A stretch of 64,000 bases of DNA from CAZGDB01 sp964524705 (GCA_964524705.1 CAZGDB010000002.1:57136-121135); one strand, 5' to 3'; shown: positions 9,109-18,180, numbered from the stretch's first letter. Numbers and translations: made by a program. The notes: generated by a model from the letters alone, not told the origin.

Positions 9109-10290
9109 TCATCCTTGATTATGTACCGCACCCGCAGCTAAAGCGGCTAATGCTGGTAAAACTTTTCCTTCTATATACTCTAAAAACGCGCCTCCGGAAA
9201 GGCTAACATAAGAGAGTTTAACACCCGGCCCTAAGGTTTCTAAAGCGGCAACGGTATCGCCACCGCCTGCAACCGTAAAAGCTTGTGTGTTTCCTAATGC
9301 TTGAATCATGCGCTTAGTAGCATAACTAAACGGCGTAAATTCAAATGCTCCTAATGGTCCATTCCACAAAATAGTTTTTGCACGCAGGATACATTCAGCA
9401 ATTAAAGCTTCTGTTTTTGGCCCTACATCAAAAATTTTATCTTCTGCTCCTACCTCTGTAATCATTTTTACATTGGCAACAGCCGTCTGAGTTAATTCAG
9501 TTGCCACTCGTACATCTACTGGCACAATAATTTGCTTATTGGCAGCAGCGGCTTTGGCTAATAAATCTTGGGCTATAGAAACCATGCTTGGCTCATATAA
9601 GGAAGCCCCCACCGGATATCCTTGGGCAGCCAAAAAAGTATTGGCAATACCGCCTCCCACAATTAATTGATCAACACGCATCAATACATTTTCTAAAACT
9701 GCCAATTTTGTAGATACTTTAGAGCCGCCGACAATCGCTACTCTAGGGGAATCTTGATATTCTAAGGCATGGTTCAGCGCATGAATTTCTTGCATTAATA
9801 AGGGGCCAGCACACGCACGCGCAGCATAAGTTGCCACTGCACAAACTGAAGCTTGTGCACGATGTGCAATAGAAAATGCATCTAGTACAAACACATCTGC
9901 TAATGCAGCCAATGCCTGCCCCAACATCGCATCATTACTTTCTTCCCCTATCTCAAAGCGAATATTTTCTAAAAATACCACCGCTCCCGCTGCAACAGAT
10001 ACCCCGTCTCTCCAATTACGCACTACAGGAACTGCTTGTCCTAAATGTTCTGCAACATAAGCCGCAATCGGTGCCAATGAATACTGTGCATCCCAAAGCC
10101 CTGGTTGAGGACGTCCTAAATGAGACATCACGATGACGTGTGCCCCTTGCGAAATCAGATATTTTAAAGTGGGCAAACTCTCTAGAATGCGTGTAGGGGA
10201 AGTAATGTGCCCGTCTTGCATGGGCACATTATAATCTGCACGCACTAACACACGTTTATGCCGAACATCAATCTCTTTTAACGTCAGCAT
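9109..10290 (-). CDS. pgk: Phosphoglycerate kinase
   Basis: Makes ATP from 1,3-bisphosphoglycerate in lower glycolysis. At 393 residues it is normal bacterial length. Visible motifs are RVLVRADYNVP near the N-terminus, SHLGRP, the hinge segment VGGSKVSTKLAVLENV, and the nucleotide-binding GGGDTVAAL near the C-terminus. Its start shares one base with the stop of gap upstream, which implies translational coupling in the tkt-gap-pgk-pyk-fba operon. Confidence 0.96.
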   Translation of the reverse strand: MLTLKEIDVRHKRVLVRADYNVPMQDGHITSPTRILESLPTLKYLISQGAHVIVMSHLGRPQPGLWDAQYSLAPIAAYVAEHLGQAVPVVRNWRDGVSVAAGAVVFLENIRFEIGEESNDAMLGQALAALADVFVLDAFSIAHRAQASVCAVATYAARACAGPLLMQEIHALNHALEYQDSPRVAIVGGSKVSTKLAVLENVLMRVDQLIVGGGIANTFLAAQGYPVGASLYEPSMVSIAQDLLAKAAAANKQIIVPVDVRVATELTQTAVANVKMITEVGAEDKIFDVGPKTEALIAECILRAKTILWNGPLGAFEFTPFSYATKRMIQALGNTQAFTVAGGGDTVAALETLGPGVKLSYVSLSGGAFLEYIEGKVLPALAALAAGAVHNQG

Positions 10291-11306
10291 TATTGCGCCG
10301 CCTGCATCGCTAAGGCAACATCAATCATACGATTAGAAAAACCCCACTCATTATCATACCAGGCCATCACCTTGACTAAAGTACCATCAATCACTCGAGT
10401 TTGTGTTGCATCAAAAACACAAGAAGCAGGATGATGATTAAAATCTATAGATACCAATGGTGCATCATTGTAAACCAAAATATCTTTCAATGGCCCGTGA
10501 GAGGCTGCTGCTTGTAATAAGGCGTTAATTTCTTTGACTGACGTCGCTTTTGCTGCTGTAAAAGTCAAATCTACTAAAGAAACATTCAAAGTCGGGACCC
10601 GGACTGCCAACCCATCTAATTTGCCATTTAAAGCCGGCAAGACTAAGCCTACTGCTTGTGCAGCGCCCGTTTTGGTCGGAATCAAAGAATGTGCTGCTGC
10701 TCGCGCTCTACGTAAATCACTGTGGGAGGAATCAACCAATACCTGATCATTCGTATAAGCATGGACAGTTGTCATCAATCCATTAATAATTCCAGGGGTA
10801 GTTTGCAAAGGTTGTACTAAAGGGGCTAAACAATTGGTGGTACAAGAAGCATTAGAAACAATAGTATCGCTAGCTTTTAAGGTCTGATGATTAACACCAT
10901 AAACAATAGTTGCATCAACTGCATCACTAGCAGGGGCTGAAATCAATACTTTTTTAGCACCAGATGCTAAATGCAATCCCGCTTTTTCTTTGGTAGTAAA
11001 GTGTCCCGTACATTCCAAAACGATATCGACACCTGCCTCACCCCAAGGAATTTCTTTTGGGTCTCTGGAAGCAAACAAAGCAATTTCATCACCGTTAATA
11101 ATGAATTTCTTTTCTGCCACAGTTACAGGAACTTTAAAAGGTCCATGCGTGCTGTCATAACGCGTTAAATGTGCATTCATTTGAGGATCACTCAAATCAT
11201 TAATAGCCACCACCTGAATCTCTTCGCGACGATTCATTTCATACAACGCTCTTAAAATATTACGGCCTATACGTCCATACCCATTAATTCCAACTCTTAA
11301 TGCCAT
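10290..11306 (-). CDS. gap: Glyceraldehyde-3-phosphate dehydrogenase
   Basis: NAD-linked oxidative phosphorylation of glyceraldehyde 3-phosphate. The 338-residue protein has the Rossmann GINGYGRIGRNILRA motif, the catalytic SNASCTTNC motif with Cys155, and WYDNEWGFSNRM at the C-terminus. This is the only gap gene in the operon; no epd (erythrose-4-phosphate dehydrogenase) copy is visible although tkt and pgk are adjacent. It begins 5 bases after the end of tkt and overlaps pgk by one base. Confidence 0.96.
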   Translation of the reverse strand: MALRVGINGYGRIGRNILRALYEMNRREEIQVVAINDLSDPQMNAHLTRYDSTHGPFKVPVTVAEKKFIINGDEIALFASRDPKEIPWGEAGVDIVLECTGHFTTKEKAGLHLASGAKKVLISAPASDAVDATIVYGVNHQTLKASDTIVSNASCTTNCLAPLVQPLQTTPGIINGLMTTVHAYTNDQVLVDSSHSDLRRARAAAHSLIPTKTGAAQAVGLVLPALNGKLDGLAVRVPTLNVSLVDLTFTAAKATSVKEINALLQAAASHGPLKDILVYNDAPLVSIDFNHHPASCVFDATQTRVIDGTLVKVMAWYDNEWGFSNRMIDVALAMQAAQ

Positions 11307-11311
11307 CTTTG

Positions 11312-13306
11312 TTACCCCTTGTTTATTTTAAAATGTGTACAAATTTTTTGATAAATTGCCTCTTCTGTAAAATCTAATGCCGCATAGACTTCAGGCCCAG
11401 GCGCAGATTCTCCAAAACGATCGACCCCCACAACTAAGCCTTCTAAACCTGTCCAACGATACCAACTCATACTGGCGGCCGCTTCTATTGCGACTCGAAC
11501 TGTATGTAACGGCAATACCTGATCTTGATACTCTTTGGTTTGTTGGCTAAATACTTCCATGCACGGCATAGAGACCACCCGTACTGCAACTGTAGAAGCC
11601 AAACGCTCCGCCACTTGTAAGGCTAAAGGTAATTCAGACCCTGTCGCGATCAAGACCATTCTCACCTCAGGAGCACTCTCCCACACAATATAGGCCCCTT
11701 TACTACGCTCTAAGCGTGAGGCTTGTGACATACATACTGGAATATCTTGCCGCGATAAAATCAAGCAGGTTGGTCCTTGATACTGCAACGCAGACCACCA
11801 TGCCAATGCGGTTTCTACGACGTCCGCAGGACGCCAGACCTGTAATCCTGGCATGGCCCTTAAGCCTGGTAAATGCTCAATAGGTTGATGTGTCGGACCA
11901 TCTTCACCCAAACCTATAGAATCATGCGTTAAAACAAAAATGGTGCGCACCCGCATCAATGCGGCCAAACGTACCGCATTACGCGCATAATCGATAAAAG
12001 TTAAAAAAGTCCCCACATAAGGAATAATACCGCCATATAATGCCAAGCCATTAGCAATAGCTGACATGCCAAATTCACGCACACCATAAGAAATATATTG
12101 ACCTGTACGATCCAAAGGTGTCAATCCTTTGGCGCCGTCAAATAAGGTTAAATTAGAATGTGTCAGATCTGCAGATCCTCCCAACAATACAGGTACTCGT
12201 GGGCCTAAAAAATTCAAACACACTAAGGAGGCCTTCCGAGTAGCCATTTTCGTCGGTTTCACAGCTAACGTCGCAATCCAATCCTCAAACTCTGATACAA
12301 CCGCTTTAGGTAACAACCCTTGCTGGCGTTCTATAAATTCTGCTGCCAAAGTAGGATACGCTTTTGCATACGCCTTAAATAAAGTATCCCATGCCGCGTT
12401 AACTGCATGCCCTTTATCAATCGCAGACCATGCCGTTTTGACCTCTTCTGGAATATCAAAAGGCGCATAAGGCCAATTAAAAACCGCACGCGCTTTTTCA
12501 ATTTCTACCTGCCCTAAGGGAGCACCGTGACATTTTTCACTCCCTTGCAAAGTAGGTGCACCAAATCCAATAATTGTTTTACAAGCAATTAAACTAGGTC
12601 TTGTAATATCTGCCTTAGCGGCTTGTATTGCTGCTGCAATTGCAACCGGATCATGACCATCTACGGATTGCACCTGCCAACCATAGGCTTGAAACCGTAA
12701 CGCGACATCTTCCGTAAACCACCCTTGTGTACTGCCATCAATAGAAATGCCGTTATCATCCCAAAAAGCAATCAATTTCCCTAATTGTTGTGTCCCTGCA
12801 AAAGAAGCAGCTTCATGCGTCACCCCTTCCATTAAACAACCATCGCCCATAAACACATACGTATAATGATCTACAATCTTAAACTCTGGCTGATTGAATC
12901 GTGCTGCCATATGCGTTTCTGCTAACGCAAATCCCACCGCATTCGCAAACCCTTGCCCTAAAGGCCCGGTAGTCGCTTCTACCCCTGGTGTGATGCCATA
13001 CTCTGGATGTCCTGGTGTTTTGGAATGTAATTGCCTAAAGGCTTTCAAATCTGTAATGCTGAGGTCATACCCTGTTAAATATAATAATGCATAGAGCAAC
13101 ATACTGGCATGACCATTGGATAACACAAAACGATCACGATTAGACCACTGTGGATTTTTAGGATTATGTTTTAAAACTTCACCCCATAATACTTGAGCAA
13201 AATCAGCCATCCCTAAAGGCGCCCCTGGATGCCCAGAATTAGCGGCCTGCACCGCATCCATACTCAATACTCTTAAAGCATGCGCCTGCATTTGACGAGA
13301 GATCAC
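11312..13306 (-). CDS. tkt: Transketolase
   Basis: Thiamine-diphosphate enzyme of the non-oxidative pentose-phosphate pathway that moves two-carbon units between sugar phosphates. The 664-residue protein has all three expected domains: N-terminal NSGHPGAPLGMAD, the ThDP-binding GDGCLMEG with the following FWDDNGISIDG, and the pyrimidine domain with THDSIGLGEDGPTHQPIEHL. It is the first gene of the operon and has its own promoter (see 13361-13385). Placing tkt at the head couples pentose-phosphate flux to lower glycolysis. Confidence 0.96.
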   Translation of the reverse strand: MISRQMQAHALRVLSMDAVQAANSGHPGAPLGMADFAQVLWGEVLKHNPKNPQWSNRDRFVLSNGHASMLLYALLYLTGYDLSITDLKAFRQLHSKTPGHPEYGITPGVEATTGPLGQGFANAVGFALAETHMAARFNQPEFKIVDHYTYVFMGDGCLMEGVTHEAASFAGTQQLGKLIAFWDDNGISIDGSTQGWFTEDVALRFQAYGWQVQSVDGHDPVAIAAAIQAAKADITRPSLIACKTIIGFGAPTLQGSEKCHGAPLGQVEIEKARAVFNWPYAPFDIPEEVKTAWSAIDKGHAVNAAWDTLFKAYAKAYPTLAAEFIERQQGLLPKAVVSEFEDWIATLAVKPTKMATRKASLVCLNFLGPRVPVLLGGSADLTHSNLTLFDGAKGLTPLDRTGQYISYGVREFGMSAIANGLALYGGIIPYVGTFLTFIDYARNAVRLAALMRVRTIFVLTHDSIGLGEDGPTHQPIEHLPGLRAMPGLQVWRPADVVETALAWWSALQYQGPTCLILSRQDIPVCMSQASRLERSKGAYIVWESAPEVRMVLIATGSELPLALQVAERLASTVAVRVVSMPCMEVFSQQTKEYQDQVLPLHTVRVAIEAAASMSWYRWTGLEGLVVGVDRFGESAPGPEVYAALDFTEEAIYQKICTHFKINKG

Positions 13307-13340
13307 GCCGACTCCTTAAATGGATAGTTGACTAAATTTA

Positions 13341-13385
13341 TTGCAATTCTCAATGGCCTCATTATACTATGGGGTTAGTCTATTT
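13341..13385. promoter_or_regulatory. Divergent promoter pair for rsmE (+) and tkt (-)
   Basis: On the plus strand TTGCAA (13341-13346) and TATACT (13363-13368) are 16 bases apart, about 32 bases before the rsmE ATG. On the minus strand a perfect TATAAT lies at 13366-13361, with TGCAAA near 13389-13384 as a weak -35 at 17-base spacing. The two -10 hexamers overlap by four bases in the near-palindromic ATTATACTAT. Both assignments come from consensus matching only. Confidence 0.5.
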
Positions 13386-13399
13386 TGCAGCGCTGATTT

Positions 13400-14113
13400 A
13401 TGGCTATTCCCCGTCTTTTTGTACCACTGCCCTTAAATGTAGGACAAAACCTCCCCTTAGAGGCCACCCAAGCACATCATATTACAACAGTGTTACGCTT
13501 AATGCCGGGGGAATCTGTCATTCTCTTTAATGGTAAAGGGGGAGAATATCTCAGTAAAGTAATAAGTTTGAAACCTTGCATACTGGAAGTGACAACCCAT
13601 CAACCCAATACCGCAGAACTCCCCGGCTACCTAGAATGGGCTCAAGGCTGGTGTCAGTTTGAAAAAATGGATTGGGTCGTACAAAAAGCCACAGAGATGG
13701 GTGCTCAAAAAATTGTTTTAGTAAAAACCCAAAAAGCTAAAATTAAAAATTTTGATAGTGATAAAAAAATTAACCATTGGCAAAAAATTATTGCGCATAG
13801 TGCCGCACAATGTGGACGTGCCCAATTGCCTGAGTTAGTGGTGATCTCAAAATTAGAACACTGGATCCAAACACCCTTCACTGGTCAATCCTATTTTGCT
13901 AGCCTGACTACGCACACCTTTGCCCCCACCATCCCACAAGGCACGGGAGTACGTTTTTTAATCGGCCCAGAAGGCGGTCTTAGTGATACTGAAGTAATAC
14001 AACTGACGGATGCACAACTCACCCCCGTATCGCTGGGAGCACGTATTCTACGTACAGAAACGGCAGGAATCGTACTTGCGACCTTAATCTTACATCATCA
14101 AGGGCTCTGTTAA
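13400..14113 (+). CDS. rsmE: 16S rRNA (uracil1498-N3)-methyltransferase
   Basis: SPOUT-class methyltransferase that methylates U1498 of 16S rRNA. The 237-residue protein has the N-terminal PUA-like barrel (AHHITTVLRLMPGESVILFNGKGGEY) and the C-terminal trefoil-knot motifs IGPEGGLSDTEV and LGARILRTETAGI, the AdoMet-binding loops of RsmE. It starts at the ATG at 13400, about 32 bases from a good -10 box. It is divergent from tkt and its last four bases overlap the convergent CheW-like gene. Confidence 0.95.
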   Translation: MAIPRLFVPLPLNVGQNLPLEATQAHHITTVLRLMPGESVILFNGKGGEYLSKVISLKPCILEVTTHQPNTAELPGYLEWAQGWCQFEKMDWVVQKATEMGAQKIVLVKTQKAKIKNFDSDKKINHWQKIIAHSAAQCGRAQLPELVVISKLEHWIQTPFTGQSYFASLTTHTFAPTIPQGTGVRFLIGPEGGLSDTEVIQLTDAQLTPVSLGARILRTETAGIVLATLILHHQGLC

Positions 14114-14469
14114 GCAAACAACTCCCAAAAATCTAAAACCAGGCAGGGATCTGCCCCCTCAAAGGTATAACCAATAATCGGAACCCCCACCATCGGAGTC
14201 ATCATCGCTGTCACCGTTTTATGTTGTATTTTAATCACCTTAGCCACCCACAAACCATATTTCTGTTCACGGTGAGGCAAAATAATACACTCTTGAGAAT
14301 GAGGGACCGGCAGTGCAGGTGTAAATAAAGTATAAAAATCACAGGCAACATCCGGTTCTTGAGAACCAATTTGTAATCCTGGCATCGTTGGAACCCCAAA
14401 CCATGCCCCCTCAGCCTGAAAAAGCACTAATTCGGTGGTTTTTTCCATACCTCCTCCTGTGCCTGCCAC
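14110..14469 (-). CDS. CheW-like protein (ChpC-like), 119 residues
   Basis: A short CheW-type adaptor by context and weak sequence: LVLFQAEGAWFGVPTMPGLQIG near the start resembles the first strands of CheW, and PCLVLDFWELF at the end resembles the final IDL strand. CheW proteins link receptors to a CheA kinase. It is the third gene of a three-gene operon after a CheW/PilI-like gene and a PilJ-like receptor, overlapping the receptor gene by 43 bases. In complete Pil-Chp systems a second CheW-like protein (ChpC), or the CheW domain at the end of ChpA, fills this place. It may be a remnant of either. Confidence 0.55.
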   Translation of the reverse strand: MAGTGGGMEKTTELVLFQAEGAWFGVPTMPGLQIGSQEPDVACDFYTLFTPALPVPHSQECIILPHREQKYGLWVAKVIKIQHKTVTAMMTPMVGVPIIGYTFEGADPCLVLDFWELFA

Positions 14470-16409
14470 GGACGCACCGGCTCCACAATTTGTGTAATTT
14501 GTACCAAAATTTGTGAAAAAGCTCCCAATTTTTGCAAAGACTCTTTGGACTGTTGTAATGCCCGCTCTAAATTTACTGCCTCCTCTTGAATCAACTTATG
14601 ATGATTTTGATTCACTTGCTCAATATTTAATAAAGTCTTATGGTTTTTTTCTAACCACTGACTACTTTGGTGCATCAATTTTCCAGTTTCTTCTAATTGT
14701 TTTTGTAGTTTTTCAGCCCACTGTTTTTCTTGTTCTATTTTTTGTTCTACCTGCATGACTACAGACATAAAATTTTTACTGCTCCCCTGGAGATTCTGTA
14801 ATCCCATTTGAATCTGTCGATCTAAGAACTCTAAATCAATCACCATTTTTTGGAGCTCTTCTAATAAAATAGAAACCCCTTTACCTTGCGATTCTAGCAA
14901 CGTAGCTTGTATCGCGGTATTTAACACGGTAATCCTCACCTTTTCTAAAACCTGATGCAAACCGAAAGAATGATTTTGCAAAGCCTGCATTTGCGCATCA
15001 TAAGTATGCACCTGCTGTAATCCTTCTGCAATCTGTTGCAATACCAGTGTTTTATGCAATCCAAACTGACCAATAGTTTGATGCACTCCACCTAACACCT
15101 GTTGTTGTTTTTTGTATACCGACATAACAGCATCCATGTTACCACTCACATCAGCAGGCAAACTTACATCCCACTTTTGTAAAACAACCATCTTTGTATA
15201 ACAGAAATCTAACAACTGTCTTAAATTGTCTAATTGTAACCGTAGATTATACACATGCTCCGTACACGGAGATAATACTTGCATCAATTGCTGTAACGGT
15301 AATCGTACTGCACTTAAACTCGTATTCATTGCTTCCACTAAAGCACTAGTGCTACTGTCATTAACAACCAGAGTATGCTCTAATCTGCCTTGAGAAATTT
15401 TTTTAAGCTCTTCAATTAAACGTCGCATTCCCCGTCGTTGATCTTCACCGAGTCTATCTAACCATTCTGCACGCATACCTCTAATTCTACGCTGTTGCAC
15501 CGTTAACACACTAAATAAAACCATAGAAAGCACACAAGACAACAAAAGAACACTGATTAAAAAATCAGAAGACGGAAAAGATTCTGGATACTGCGCAATC
15601 AAAACCATCAAACTTTCCATCATATTTTGATGCAGGAAAAAAAGATTCTGTAAAGATTTAGCTAAACTTAAAATCATCGCTTGATTTGCAGCTAAAAAAT
15701 CCGCACCTTCTTGCACTGCAAGCATAGCAGCACTCAATTCATCAATATTACTCCCACGGAGTTGTAATGCTTTTGTTTGTTCTATAATTTTTTGTAAATT
15801 TTTCACTAAATCTGGAATAATATTGTTCTGTTGCGCACTATACATTAAAGTATTTTTAATGCCCTGAGAGACATTTTTTAATTGTTTAACCAACACATTA
15901 GCAGGCGTCCCTTCTGTTAAAGCTTCAGGAGCTTGCTCTACCACTGCAACAAGCGTCTGTAATCCTTTTTGCAAGGCACTCATATGTGTTTCTAAAGCGA
16001 TCCATTGTGGTTTAGCTTGACCCAGCTGGGTTCGTTCGCTATCAAAAGCATGCCACCGATTATCAAATTCTACCATTTTCTGAACCCACACTTCCCGCTC
16101 TTGTATCGGAAACCACGTCAACCTAGTTGATTGAGATAATTTAATACTTAATGCCTTAAATGCTTGATATTCTGCATCAATATTGACATGTGGCTGATCT
16201 GTATTTTTTTGCAACAACATTTGTGTTTTGTTTTGTAAATCTAACAACATATCACGGGTATTATAACGATAGGCTTGCAAACAAAACTCCAATGCGCCCA
16301 ATAGAATACTAACAACAATAGCCCCTGCAAATCCTATCCAAAAAATACGAAAATTCTTTTCAGACATCGTAATACTATTTTGTAATTCCGTTTGTGTATT
16401 TAAATACAT
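14427..16409 (-). CDS. pilJ: PilJ-like methyl-accepting chemoreceptor, degenerate
   Basis: A 660-residue membrane receptor. Transmembrane helix 1 spans residues about 22-44 and helix 2 about 280-303. Between them is a long helical periplasmic region, and after them a long glutamine-rich coiled coil. The segment VLNTAIQATLLESQGKGVSILLEELQ corresponds to the conserved hairpin tip of PilJ/MCP proteins, where the usual form is LALNAAIQAAMAGEAGRGFAVVA. The tip is recognisable but the consensus residues are eroded, so coupling to a kinase may be weak or changed. It overlaps the flanking CheW-like genes by 10 and 43 bases. No CheA/PilL kinase, response regulator or CheR/CheB is seen nearby. Confidence 0.7.
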   Translation of the reverse strand: MYLNTQTELQNSITMSEKNFRIFWIGFAGAIVVSILLGALEFCLQAYRYNTRDMLLDLQNKTQMLLQKNTDQPHVNIDAEYQAFKALSIKLSQSTRLTWFPIQEREVWVQKMVEFDNRWHAFDSERTQLGQAKPQWIALETHMSALQKGLQTLVAVVEQAPEALTEGTPANVLVKQLKNVSQGIKNTLMYSAQQNNIIPDLVKNLQKIIEQTKALQLRGSNIDELSAAMLAVQEGADFLAANQAMILSLAKSLQNLFFLHQNMMESLMVLIAQYPESFPSSDFLISVLLLSCVLSMVLFSVLTVQQRRIRGMRAEWLDRLGEDQRRGMRRLIEELKKISQGRLEHTLVVNDSSTSALVEAMNTSLSAVRLPLQQLMQVLSPCTEHVYNLRLQLDNLRQLLDFCYTKMVVLQKWDVSLPADVSGNMDAVMSVYKKQQQVLGGVHQTIGQFGLHKTLVLQQIAEGLQQVHTYDAQMQALQNHSFGLHQVLEKVRITVLNTAIQATLLESQGKGVSILLEELQKMVIDLEFLDRQIQMGLQNLQGSSKNFMSVVMQVEQKIEQEKQWAEKLQKQLEETGKLMHQSSQWLEKNHKTLLNIEQVNQNHHKLIQEEAVNLERALQQSKESLQKLGAFSQILVQITQIVEPVRPWQAQEEVWKKPPN

Positions 16410-16828
16410 AAATTTTTCACTACCTCATGACTTGCAAAATTGCACTCTGATTCATACTGAATCTTACAGGATGCGGGCAATATCCACCCCAACACCCCCG
16501 TTGGTGTTTGTTGTAACCAAACTTCAAAAGGCAGGCGCACCACCTGCCCTGGGTCCCAATCGATCAACCACACCAACTGACCTGACACAAATGTTATCCC
16601 CCGTAATGCAGGCGGACTCTTGGGTACTCTGACATAATTTATCACTTGCGTATATTGATAAAACCACCGCAGAGGAAGCACACGTCTTTGCTCTCCTAAG
16701 CTACAGACCACCCACCATTGTTTGGCATCTGGCATGAGGTCATCTCTCAATAAAAATAAGTTGCTCTTATTACTAAAATAGTGCTGAACAACAAGTTTCG
16801 CTAGGCTTTGGCTAAAATAACGGTACAA
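16400..16828 (-). CDS. CheW-domain protein (PilI-like)
   Basis: A 142-residue CheW-type adaptor. The central segment VPKSPPALRGITFVSGQLVWLIDWDPG matches the best-conserved part of CheW/PilI (LPNAPPWLLGVVNLRGxIVPVIDL). The N-terminal 35 residues form an extra helix-rich segment. It is the first gene of the operon that continues into the PilJ-like receptor with a 10-base overlap. The role suggested is a bridge between the receptor and a histidine kinase encoded elsewhere, probably for type IV pilus or twitching control. The start at 16828 is only 29 bases from the divergent yqgE start. Confidence 0.7.
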   Translation of the reverse strand: MYRYFSQSLAKLVVQHYFSNKSNLFLLRDDLMPDAKQWWVVCSLGEQRRVLPLRWFYQYTQVINYVRVPKSPPALRGITFVSGQLVWLIDWDPGQVVRLPFEVWLQQTPTGVLGWILPASCKIQYESECNFASHEVVKNLCI

Positions 16829-16856
16829 TATAAATATTAGTTAGCAGGTAAAACTT

Positions 16857-17417
16857 ATGTCAGAACATACGTCATTAAAAGGCCAAGTACTTATTGCGAT
16901 GCCCAGCTTGCATGATCCTATTTTTTCAAAAACAGTGACATTACTCTGCGAGCATACTGCAGAGGGCGCAATGGGTATTGTCATCAATCAGCCTATGTCT
17001 GCTAACCTGCATCAGCTCTTTGAAGGATTAAATATTACACCAACGGCTGAGCTACCCACTACTCACCTCTATCAAGGGGGGCCGGTGTTTCCTGAACGTG
17101 GTTTTGTTTTGCATGAAAAAGGTGGGGACTGGCAACGTAGTATTGCGATTGCAGAAGAAGTCTATCTAACCACCTCTAAAGACCTACTAGAAGCGATTGC
17201 ACAACAACACGGCCCCAAACACTATCTTGTCGCCTTAGGGTGTGCAGGCTGGGGTGCCGGGCAGTTAGAAAAAGAACTCGCAAATAACGCTTGGCTCTTT
17301 GGGGCTATGGATGCTGCCTTATTATTTAATATTCCCCACCAAGAACGCTGGCACTATGCTGCCAAGCACTTAGGGATCGATTTAGATCGCATATCTGATA
17401 GCATCGGACATGCTTGA
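16857..17417 (+). CDS. yqgE: YqgE/AlgH family protein
   Basis: A 186-residue member of the UPF0301 family. The motifs MPSLHDPIFSKTVTLLCEH, MGIVINQPM and YQGGPVFPERGFVLHE, and late LVALGCAGWGAGQLE, are diagnostic. The biochemical role is not established; AlgH was first linked to alginate regulation in Pseudomonas. It overlaps ruvX by 8 bases, the usual pairing in gammaproteobacteria. Confidence 0.93.
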   Translation: MSEHTSLKGQVLIAMPSLHDPIFSKTVTLLCEHTAEGAMGIVINQPMSANLHQLFEGLNITPTAELPTTHLYQGGPVFPERGFVLHEKGGDWQRSIAIAEEVYLTTSKDLLEAIAQQHGPKHYLVALGCAGWGAGQLEKELANNAWLFGAMDAALLFNIPHQERWHYAAKHLGIDLDRISDSIGHA

Positions 17418-17844
17418 ACAGGGTTATTATATCGCCCTGGATTATGGGACCAAAAAAGTCGGAGTAGCCGTTGGGCAAAGCCTCACCTGCACCACGCAGC
17501 CACTGGCCCAAATCCCCACGGCCCAACTAGACAACCTGCAGCCGTTACTTGCACTCTTTAAGCAATGGGAAGCCAAAGCCTGTATCGTCGGCATGCCCTA
17601 TGGTGCCCAAAAAGAAACTGTCGGCATCACCCAAACCGTAATAAACTTCGTAGAGCGCCTAAAAGCTGTCAGTCCTATTCCCGTGTTTATTATGGATGAA
17701 CACCTCACTACTCGTACCGCCAAGCTATTAAGACAAGAGCTGTATCCTGCCACAGGTCGCAAAAAGAAGCGCACTCCACAATCCATTGATAGTATGGCTG
17801 CGGCCCTAATTTTAGAAAGTTGGTTTGCTGAAAACAAACAATGA
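17410..17844 (+). CDS. ruvX: Putative pre-16S rRNA nuclease / Holliday junction resolvase YqgF
   Basis: RNase H-fold nuclease of 144 residues. It carries the N-terminal metal-binding strand IALDYGTKKVGVAVG, the central VGMPYGAQKE segment with catalytic-site residues, the MDEHLTTRTA strand and the C-terminal SIDSMAAALILESW. In E. coli YqgF is tied to 16S rRNA 5' processing. It is coupled to yqgE by an 8-base overlap. The tRNA-Ser gene begins 75 bases downstream. Confidence 0.94.
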   Translation: MLEQGYYIALDYGTKKVGVAVGQSLTCTTQPLAQIPTAQLDNLQPLLALFKQWEAKACIVGMPYGAQKETVGITQTVINFVERLKAVSPIPVFIMDEHLTTRTAKLLRQELYPATGRKKKRTPQSIDSMAAALILESWFAENKQ

Positions 17845-17918
17845 GTTAAAAAAGGAACATAATATTAACGCCCGTCTTTCCCTTATGCTAAAAACCAGGT
17901 ATCATGGCCGCGTTTACT

Positions 17919-18010
17919 GGAGAGATGTCCGAGTGGCTGAAGGAGCACGCCTGGAAAGTGTGTATACGTGTCAAAGCGTATCGAGGGTTCGAATCCCTCT
18001 CTCTCCACCA
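17919..18010 (+). tRNA. tRNA-Ser(GGA)
   Basis: The acceptor stem GGAGAGA (17919-17925) pairs with TCTCTCC (18000-18006). The anticodon stem CACGC/GTGTG flanks loop CTGGAAA with anticodon GGA at 17953-17955, reading UCC and UCU. A long variable arm of class II type (TATACG/CGTATC) and a T-arm GAGGG-TTCGAAT-CCCTC follow. CCA is encoded at 18008-18010. The discriminator base at 18007 is A, whereas tRNA-Ser usually has G. Confidence 0.96.
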
Positions 18011-18019
18011 GATTGCAGC

Positions 18020-18046
18020 GCTCGAACTTTTTGAGCATCATTTTTT
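18020..18046 (+). terminator. Possible Rho-independent terminator after tRNA-Ser
   Basis: GCTCGA (18020-18025) pairs with TTGAGC (18031-18036), with one G-U pair and a 5-base loop, followed four bases later by a run of six T at 18041-18046. The stem is short, so it may be weak. Confidence 0.4.
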
Positions 18047-18180
18047 AAATTCCAAAATGACCTTCTTTTTATTCTCGCAAAATAAGTTTAAAAAAATAGC
18101 TTTTTATTGCGTCTTCGAGCTACTTCTGCTAAATTAGCAATAATCTCCCAGACACAAAATACTAAGCAATCAGAAACTCT

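Noticed and set aside
17825..18137. Short open frames across tRNA-Ser
   Set aside because: They run through the tRNA and the end of ruvX and have no SD or recognisable product.
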